Origin: Alphaproteobacteria bacterium
GTDB taxonomy: Bacteria; Pseudomonadota; Alphaproteobacteria; Sneathiellales; Sneathiellaceae
DNA: 5,538 nucleotides
NCBI GenBank assembly: GCA_006226265.1
Contig: SBHH01000068.1
Location: 1 to 5,538, forward strand
Reading direction: 5' to 3'
The position numbers and the translations under genes were made by a program. This document shows, piece by piece, positions 1 through 5,538 of this stretch (its first letter is position 1; each line of letters opens with the position of its first letter). The notes below the pieces were generated by a model. It made no database searches. It was not told where the DNA came from and saw nothing but the letters and a program-made list of their open reading frames with translations.

Positions 1-864
1 CCCGAAATTGAGATAGAACATGAAGGGGGACGGATTGGTCCGGCGAAGCGCCCGGTAAAGCGACAGGGACGGGAGCGCAAAAGGCAGTTCGAACCGCTGC
101 GACGGGACAACCTGAAAAATATCGCCCGCGCGGATATATTCCTTCGCCGTCTCGACCATCGCGTAATATTCCGCGCGGCTCGTGTTCGAGGTCGGCTCCG
201 GCAGGTCCAGCATGCCACTGTCAAGGCTTGCGGAATGGGGCAGGCTCCGTTCGAAATCATGCACTGCATCGGCGAGCCGCTCTGCCGCGTGGTTATAGGC
301 ATCCTGCGCCGAGCGCGTGCCACCCGCCCAGACCGGCGTTACGATGGTGACCAAGTCAAGGATGGAATCAAAAATCGCCATGACCGTCGGGCGGATGAAC
401 ATGCCATCCGGTACGCCGAGGTCGTTCGGGTTACCGTCCGGGATATTTTCCATCAGGCGGACCGTGTCATAGGACATATAGCCAACCAGTCCCGCAGCCA
501 TTGGCGGCAGGTTATTCGGCAAATCGATATGGCTTTCGTCAATCAGCGCCTGCAGGCTGTCCAGCACCGGCTCCTCGCAAGCGACGAAGGCATCGGGATC
601 AAAGCGGGCCATGCGGTTGATGCGCGCCTCCGCCCCGTCACAGCGCCAGATCAGATCCGGCTTCATACCGATGATGGAGTAGCGGCCGCGAATGGCGCCG
701 CCCTCGACTGATTCCAGCAGAAAGGAGTTGGGTTGTCCTTCTGCCAGCTTCATCATGGCTGAAACCGGGGTTTCCAGATCGGCAACGAGTGTCGTCCAGA
801 GAATCTGGGAAAGGCCCTTGTCGTGCTTTTCCTTAAACTCCGCGAAAGCAGGCTGTATTGACAT
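1..864 (-). CDS. trpE: Anthranilate synthase component I (TrpE), N-terminal 288 residues, cut by window edge
   Basis: TrpE makes anthranilate from chorismate, using ammonia supplied by its glutaminase partner TrpG; this is the first committed step of tryptophan synthesis, in the cytoplasm. The frame reads open from ATG at 864 to base 1. Residues about 30-170 match the N-terminal anthranilate synthase domain, with the LLES stretch (residues 49-52, followed by VEGG) and RGRYSIIG (59-66), a region that in the family contributes to tryptophan feedback binding. The chorismate-binding domain begins near residue 228 (SRAEYYAMVETAKEYIRAGDIFQ region), includes QVVPSQRF (251-258) and reaches NPSPFMFYLNFG at the edge; the NPSP-MFY segment also belongs to the family's feedback site. 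Full-length family members are about 500 residues, so roughly 40% is missing, including most of the catalytic domain. The start lies two bases after the ppiD stop. Whether trpG is fused or follows separately cannot be seen. Confidence 0.96.
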   Translation of the reverse strand, partial: MSIQPAFAEFKEKHDKGLSQILWTTLVADLETPVSAMMKLAEGQPNSFLLESVEGGAIRGRYSIIGMKPDLIWRCDGAEARINRMARFDPDAFVACEEPVLDSLQALIDESHIDLPNNLPPMAAGLVGYMSYDTVRLMENIPDGNPNDLGVPDGMFIRPTVMAIFDSILDLVTIVTPVWAGGTRSAQDAYNHAAERLADAVHDFERSLPHSASLDSGMLDLPEPTSNTSRAEYYAMVETAKEYIRAGDIFQVVPSQRFELPFALPSLSLYRALRRTNPSPFMFYLNFG

Positions 865-866
865 CT

Positions 867-2750
867 CTAGTAATATTCCCGAAGCAGGCGTTCCTTGACG
901 GAAATGCCGATTTCCTTCTGCAGATAGCTTTCATATTCCGCGACGATGCTGGTGCGGATGCTGTTGGCGACCCAGTCGCTGACCTTGTCGGCGGTTGCCT
1001 TGTCTTTGGTTGGATCGGCCGGAATGACGCTGTCAACTTCGAAAATCAGCATGCCGTTCTGCGTGGCATTCTCCGCCGCGCCATATTCACCCTTTTTGAG
1101 ACCGAAGAGGCCGGAGCGGGCTGCGGCTGAAAGTTCCGTGCTCTGTCCGTTCCGTTTGAGCGGTTTGGAGGTTTCCACTTCAACGCCCTGTTCTTTCGCG
1201 ATATTGGCGAGAGACTTGCCGTCTTTCAACTCATTGATCAGATCGTTGGCCTTTTTCTTGATCTGCTCGTGACGCCAGTTTTCCTGCCAGCTTTTCGTGG
1301 CCTCATCCTGGATATCGGCCATCGGGCGCAGGGCGGAAGGCTGGATATCCGTCACGACAACCGCAAAATAGTTGCCGTTCTGCATTTCCGTGATTTCAGG
1401 CTCCGCGCCCTTTTCCTTGGTGAAGACGGATTTCAGAAAATCCGGATCGTTCGGCAAATCCTCGACCGCCTTGCCGTCCTTATCCATGCCATGGGCGTCG
1501 AGCCAGGCGGTTTTAACGGTAAGGTTGAGGGTCTTGGCCGCTTCCCCAAGGGTCGCGCCGCCCGCAAACTCGTCTTCCGTCTTGGTCGCCTGCTTGTACA
1601 TCACATCCCCGGCGGCACGTAGGTGGATGTCATGGACAAGCTTGTCCTTAACCTCGCTCATCGACTTGACCTTTTCGGGCTTGATATCAATCACTTTCAG
1701 GATATGCCAGCCAAGACTTGTCTTGATTGGCTCAGTGATTCCGCCTTTCGCAAGATCGAAGACCGGTTTCTGCAGCGCAGGCAGGAGTTCCTGGCGTGTC
1801 ACCTTGCCAAGATCCATGTCTTCGGCAGTCAGTTTCAGATCCGACTTGCCGACGTTGGTAAAATCCTCGCCCTTTTCCAGCTTCTCGCGAGCGGACCTGG
1901 CCTTGGCCTCGCTGTCGAAGATCATCTGCTGAACCTGCCGTTCCTCGGGCTCGGAAAACTCGCTGATGCGGCTTTCATATTCGCTTTTCAGATCATCATC
2001 CGTAACCGGGTCGTCCTTGACGAAATCCTCGGGCTTAAACAGAAGATAATTGACCTGCCGATATTCCGGCGCGGAATAGGCTGCCGTATTCTTGGAAATG
2101 AATTCCTTGAGTTCCTTTTCCTCCGGCATTGGAGCATCCCCGGCGGCGGTATCGCGGATATTGATGTAATTCGCTGTCCGCTCTTCCGCGAAATAGGCAT
2201 AGATCGCATCGGCCATAACCTTCGGGCCATTCGTGACACCGTTTGAGATGCTGTCCATCAGCTGGCGGCCCATGATGTCGTTCCGCACCATATGGATATA
2301 TTCGCCCTCGCTGTAGCCACTCGCACGGAGGAACTGCTCGAACTGGAAGCGGTCGAATTTATTCGTCTGGTTCTGGAAGGTTTTCTGCTGATGGATCACA
2401 TCGCGGATATCATCATCACTTGCGGAAAGGCCGAGGCTTTTCGTCTTCTGGTCCATTACGGCGCGCGAGGCGAGCTGGTTGACGGTGAGCTGCGCAAGAT
2501 GATACTGGCGCGCCTGTTCTTCGGTGAGGCGCGTCTGTAGGCGCTGTGACAGGATATTGAGATTTCGCTGGTAGGCCCGCTGGAACTCGGGAAGCGAAAT
2601 CGTCTGGTTGCCGACCTCAATCGCATTATTTCCGACCGAGCTGTTTAGCATGCTCGCCCCGATACCCCAGATCGCGAAACTTGCCACGAGAAGAAGAAGC
2701 AAACCTTTCGCGAGCCAGCTGCTGGCCCCTTTTCGCATCGCGTGAAGCAT
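867..2750 (-). CDS. ppiD: Membrane-anchored periplasmic folding factor with parvulin-like domain (PpiD/SurA-type peptidylprolyl isomerase)
   Basis: Complete 627-residue protein, the usual size for PpiD. It begins with a short basic N-terminus (MLHAMRKGASSWLAK) and one hydrophobic segment at about 14-31 (GLLLLLVASFAIWGIG) without a clear signal peptidase site, so it is expected to stay anchored in the inner membrane with the rest in the periplasm. Residues about 35-190 form the helical SurA-N-like chaperone region. A parvulin-like domain spans about 268-356, ending in the family motif SLGWHILKV (345-353). Residues 480-627 form a second helical, charged C-terminal region. The domain lacks the usual His of the first strand: the family's ASHIL-type motif reads VQQMI here (273-277). 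E. coli PpiD also lacks this His, so the protein may act as a chaperone rather than an isomerase. In E. coli, PpiD works beside the SecYEG exit and helps newly exported proteins. The ATG at 2750 is supported by an AGGCG six bases upstream. It heads a transcript that runs into trpE. Confidence 0.93.
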   Translation of the reverse strand: MLHAMRKGASSWLAKGLLLLLVASFAIWGIGASMLNSSVGNNAIEVGNQTISLPEFQRAYQRNLNILSQRLQTRLTEEQARQYHLAQLTVNQLASRAVMDQKTKSLGLSASDDDIRDVIHQQKTFQNQTNKFDRFQFEQFLRASGYSEGEYIHMVRNDIMGRQLMDSISNGVTNGPKVMADAIYAYFAEERTANYINIRDTAAGDAPMPEEKELKEFISKNTAAYSAPEYRQVNYLLFKPEDFVKDDPVTDDDLKSEYESRISEFSEPEERQVQQMIFDSEAKARSAREKLEKGEDFTNVGKSDLKLTAEDMDLGKVTRQELLPALQKPVFDLAKGGITEPIKTSLGWHILKVIDIKPEKVKSMSEVKDKLVHDIHLRAAGDVMYKQATKTEDEFAGGATLGEAAKTLNLTVKTAWLDAHGMDKDGKAVEDLPNDPDFLKSVFTKEKGAEPEITEMQNGNYFAVVVTDIQPSALRPMADIQDEATKSWQENWRHEQIKKKANDLINELKDGKSLANIAKEQGVEVETSKPLKRNGQSTELSAAARSGLFGLKKGEYGAAENATQNGMLIFEVDSVIPADPTKDKATADKVSDWVANSIRTSIVAEYESYLQKEIGISVKERLLREYY

Positions 2751-2756
2751 ATCTAA

Positions 2757-2761
2757 CGCCT
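2757..2761 (-). promoter_or_regulatory. Shine-Dalgarno sequence of ppiD
   Basis: On the minus strand AGGCG sits six bases before the ATG at 2750. It is a partial match to the anti-Shine-Dalgarno sequence at a normal distance. It favours this start over the internal ATG four codons later (residue 5), which would shorten the positively charged N-terminus. Confidence 0.5.
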
Positions 2762-2789
2762 GTCAAACCTTATTCTTTAAACACACACA

Positions 2790-2818
2790 TATATGGTCTC
2801 GCGCATGACCTCGCGCAA
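2790..2818 (-). promoter_or_regulatory. Candidate ppiD-trpE promoter (weak)
   Basis: On the minus strand TTGCGC (2818-2813) and CATATA (2795-2790) are separated by 17 bp, about 40 bp before the ppiD start. Each box matches only three of six sigma70 consensus positions, so the call rests on spacing and location. The spacer and -35 box contain the tandem TGCGCGAG repeat. Confidence 0.25.
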
Positions 2819-2911
2819 GCCGGGGTGATTATAGGGGGCCAAAGACATGGGGCAACATTGAATTTCGCAAAGCGGTATCTTTCTCCGCCAAAAAATGGCA
2901 TAGCTTCCTGA

Positions 2912-2924
2912 AATTGCAGCAATT
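2912..2924. repeat. Perfect 13-bp palindrome upstream of tpiA, possible operator
   Basis: AATTGC-A-GCAATT is a perfect inverted repeat with 6-bp arms around one central base. Its end lies 29 bp before the tpiA ATG, where a repressor could occlude RNA polymerase or where the early transcript would begin. It is too short and AT-rich at the ends to be a terminator and has no following T-run. No regulator could be assigned. A 13-bp palindrome can occur by chance in AT-rich DNA, so the functional reading is an inference. Confidence 0.35.
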
Positions 2925-2944
2925 GATCGATTATTCTTTTGTTT

Positions 2945-2950
2945 GAGGGA
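2945..2950 (+). promoter_or_regulatory. Shine-Dalgarno sequence of tpiA, decides the start
   Basis: GAGGGA lies just before the ATG at 2954, with its GAGG core five bases away. A TTG at 2939 is also in frame, but starting there would place the Shine-Dalgarno inside the coding region and add five residues (MFEGN) not typical of the family. The ATG at 2954 is therefore preferred. Confidence 0.8.
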
Positions 2951-2953
2951 AAT

Positions 2954-3712
2954 ATGTCTGAAACGAGACGGCCTTTGATTGCCGGGAACTGGAAAATGAA
3001 CGGCCTCGCCGATGAATCACTCCGTCAGATGCAGGAGCTGGTGAGCCGGGCGCGCAAATTTGACAATCCGGGCTGCGATATCCTGATCTGTCCGCCGACG
3101 ACGCTTCTGCGGGAGCTGGCGCGGGTAGCCGTGGACAGCCCGGTTCGGGTCGGCGGGCAGGATTGCCACGCCAATGCCTCCGGTGCGCATACCGGCGATA
3201 TCGCGGCGGAGATGCTGAAGGACAGCGGCGCGCGCTATTGCATCGTCGGCCATTCGGAGCGCCGGACCGATCATGGTGAAGACAATACCACGGTAAAGGC
3301 GAAGGCGGAGGCTGCGCATCGTGCCGGTTTGATCGCCATTGTCTGTGTAGGGGAAACACTGGCGGAGCGGGAAGGGGACAAGACCCTCGATGTGATTTCC
3401 GATCAGGTGACAAATTCCCTGCCGAAGGGTGCGACATCGAGCAATACGGTCGTTGCTTATGAGCCTGTCTGGGCGATCGGCACGGGAAAAACGCCGACCC
3501 CGCTGGACGTGAAGGCGGTTCATGCCCATATCAGGGAGGAGTTGGGCAAGCTGATGAACGATGCTGCAAAGGTGCGAGTCCTGTATGGCGGATCGGTCAA
3601 GGGCAGCAATGCGGCCGAACTGATGGCGGTTGAAAATGTCGATGGCGCGCTGGTAGGCGGCGCCAGCCTGACCGCCGAGGATTTCTGGCCGATCGTCAAA
3701 ACCGGCATCTGA
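2954..3712 (+). CDS. tpiA: Triosephosphate isomerase
   Basis: Interconverts dihydroxyacetone phosphate and glyceraldehyde 3-phosphate in glycolysis and gluconeogenesis; a soluble cytoplasmic (beta/alpha)8 barrel that normally works as a dimer. The 252-residue length is typical of bacterial enzymes. All hallmark residues are present: Asn12 and Lys14 in GNWKMN (11-16), the catalytic electrophile His100 in GHSERR (99-104), and the catalytic base Glu170 in [11 protein letters not shown], which runs into flexible loop 6 ([10 protein letters not shown], 171-180). The phosphate-binding YGGSV (211-215) and GGAS (235-238) follow. Nothing is missing, so it should be active. It is the first plus-strand gene after the divergent region, and secG follows 114 bp later on the same strand. 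The start is fixed by GAGGGA before ATG. A 342-residue open frame on the opposite strand overlaps this gene but is a composition artefact. Confidence 0.98.
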   Translation: MSETRRPLIAGNWKMNGLADESLRQMQELVSRARKFDNPGCDILICPPTTLLRELARVAVDSPVRVGGQDCHANASGAHTGDIAAEMLKDSGARYCIVGHSERRTDHGEDNTTVKAKAEAAHRAGLIAIVCVGETLAEREGDKTLDVISDQVTNSLPKGATSSNTVVAYEPVWAIGTGKTPTPLDVKAVHAHIREELGKLMNDAAKVRVLYGGSVKGSNAAELMAVENVDGALVGGASLTAEDFWPIVKTGI

Positions 3713-3741
3713 ATATTCCGGCCCAAAGGGTCTGGTAATCC

Positions 3742-3767
3742 GTCCGGCTTTGGTGTAGAAGCCGGGC
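3742..3767 (+). terminator. Hairpin between tpiA and secG; weak terminator, attenuator or mRNA-stabilising stem
   Basis: GTCCGGCTT (3742-3750) pairs with AAGCCGGGC (3759-3767) in a 9-bp stem with one G-T pair and an 8-base loop. The following bases (AAATGTTCTTTAT) are only moderately T-rich and lack a continuous T-run, so efficient intrinsic termination is doubtful. It starts 30 bp after the tpiA stop, a usual place for a 3' stem. Partial read-through into secG is the simplest reading, since no clear secG promoter was seen. Confidence 0.45.
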
Positions 3768-3826
3768 AAATGTTCTTTATGGAGGGCAGGCACCGGCTTG
3801 CCGTCTGCTATTCGGGATAAGAGATT

Positions 3827-4168
3827 ATGGAAACTGTCCTGTTGGTCATTCATGTTCTGATTGCGGTCTTTCTGATCGGCGTCGTGCTGTTGCAGCGCTC
3901 CGAGGGCGGGGCGCTTGGCATTGGCGGCGGTGGCGGGGCCATGACGGGGCGCGGTGCGGCGAACCTTCTGACCCGGACGACGGCCGGCCTTGCGGCGGCT
4001 TTCATGCTGACCAGCATCCTGCTCGCCATCGTAAGCGGCAGCCACAGCGGCCAGAAATCCATCCTCGATGTTCCGGCGGCCGGGACGACTTCTACTCAGG
4101 AGCCTGATAAAGCAGCCCCTGCAGCCCCCGAAAAGCCCGCGGAGCCTTCGGCCCCGCAGTCGGAATAA
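3827..4168 (+). CDS. secG: Preprotein translocase subunit SecG
   Basis: SecG is the small accessory subunit of the SecYEG channel in the inner membrane and aids SecA-driven export. The 113-residue protein has the family layout: first transmembrane segment at about 3-22 (TVLLVIHVLIAVFLIGVVLL), then the conserved loop QRSEGGALG (23-31) with a Gly-rich run (GIGGGGGAMTGRG, 31-43), then the NLLTRTTAGLAAAFM motif leading into the second transmembrane segment (about 52-70). The tail from about 72 is hydrophilic and rich in Ala, Pro and Glu. Such low-complexity tails are common in alphaproteobacterial SecG and probably not conserved in sequence. The Shine-Dalgarno is weak (a GGGATAAGAG stretch just before ATG). 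The gene ends 23 bp before a strong terminator that closes this transcript. The tpiA-secG-pyrG neighbourhood is familiar in alphaproteobacteria. Confidence 0.96.
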   Translation: METVLLVIHVLIAVFLIGVVLLQRSEGGALGIGGGGGAMTGRGAANLLTRTTAGLAAAFMLTSILLAIVSGSHSGQKSILDVPAAGTTSTQEPDKAAPAAPEKPAEPSAPQSE

Positions 4169-4191
4169 TCGGGGTTTTCCAAAAAAAATAC

Positions 4192-4218
4192 AGAGGCGGC
4201 GTCATTGCCGCCTCTTTT
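4192..4218 (+). terminator. Intrinsic terminator after secG
   Basis: AGAGGCGGC (4192-4200) and GCCGCCTCT (4207-4215) form a perfect, GC-rich 9-bp stem with a 6-base loop (GTCATT), and the stem's final T begins a TTTT run (4215-4218). This is a textbook Rho-independent terminator 23 bp after the secG stop. A run of eight A (4181-4188) upstream would give a U-tract on the opposite strand, so it could also act in reverse, though no minus-strand gene in the window would use it. It separates secG from pyrG transcriptionally. Confidence 0.88.
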
Positions 4219-4220
4219 AC

Positions 4221-5538
<1,318 letters not shown>

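Larger units (their letters stand above)
2751..2953. other. Divergent intergenic region between ppiD and tpiA
   Basis: About 200 bp without a credible gene, from which both transcription units must start. It is more AT-rich than its flanks, particularly at 2765-2795 and 2855-2953. It holds an alternating AC/AT tract (2781-2794), two copies of CTCGCGCA (2798-2805 and 2810-2817) and a perfect 13-bp palindrome (2912-2924). Open frames crossing it are short and resemble no known protein. No tRNA or riboswitch-like fold was recognised. A convincing sigma70 promoter for tpiA could not be picked out by eye. Confidence 0.7.

Noticed and set aside
235..711. 158-residue plus-strand open frame opposite trpE
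   Set aside because: The minus strand is open over the whole 1-864 stretch and translates to clear TrpE motifs, so this frame is a shadow.
1623..2246. 207-residue plus-strand open frame (and smaller ones) inside ppiD
   Set aside because: These are antisense to a complete PpiD protein with a coherent domain order. They have no ribosome-binding site of note and no recognisable family.
2761..2766. Perfect TTGACA on the minus strand as a ppiD -35 box
   Set aside because: A -10 box 17 bp downstream would fall inside the ppiD coding start (ACGCGA, a poor match). It lies only 10 bases before the ATG, so it cannot drive full-length ppiD.
2681..2911. 76-residue plus-strand open frame running into the divergent intergenic region
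   Set aside because: Half of it is antisense to the ppiD N-terminus, and the remainder shows no motif, no good ribosome-binding site and no coding character.
2939..2953. Upstream TTG start for tpiA adding five residues
   Set aside because: The Shine-Dalgarno GAGGGA would fall inside the added coding stretch, and it is ideally placed for the ATG at 2954, which gives the usual N-terminus shortly before GNWKMN.
3017..4045. 342-residue open frame on the minus strand opposite tpiA and secG
   Set aside because: It overlaps two unmistakable genes. Its translation is rich in Arg, His, Gln and Ala and resembles no known protein, as expected for an antisense shadow of GC-biased codons.

Overview
The window looks like a conserved housekeeping segment of an alphaproteobacterial chromosome. 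This rests on gene order (trpE and a PpiD-type foldase on the minus strand, then tpiA, secG and pyrG on the plus strand) and on the style of the proteins, such as a CTP synthase starting [18 protein letters not shown] and a SecG with a Gly-rich loop and an Ala/Pro-rich tail. Order or genus cannot be fixed from the sequence alone. No tRNA, rRNA, CRISPR array, insertion sequence, prophage or defence gene is visible.

Layout. Bases 1-864 (minus) carry the N-terminal 288 residues of anthranilate synthase component I (trpE), cut by the window edge. Bases 867-2750 (minus) carry a complete membrane-anchored PpiD/SurA-type periplasmic folding factor. Its stop codon lies two bases before the trpE start, so the two are almost certainly co-transcribed. 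Bases 2751-2953 form a divergent intergenic region with a 13-bp perfect palindrome near tpiA and an 8-bp tandem repeat near ppiD. On the plus strand, tpiA (2954-3712) is followed by a 114-bp gap with a 9-bp hairpin, then secG (3827-4168), a strong intrinsic terminator (4192-4218), and the first 427 codons of pyrG (4258 to the window end).

How the genes relate. They serve separate core functions: tryptophan synthesis (TrpE), envelope protein folding (PpiD), glycolysis/gluconeogenesis (TpiA), protein export (SecG) and CTP synthesis (PyrG). PpiD and SecG share a theme, since PpiD-type proteins act at the periplasmic exit of the Sec translocon. They are nonetheless in divergent units.

No undescribed multi-gene system was found. 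The most interesting signal is regulatory. pyrG has a good sigma70-like promoter squeezed between the secG terminator and its ATG, an in-frame stop just upstream and no Shine-Dalgarno sequence, which together predict a leaderless or nearly leaderless pyrG mRNA.
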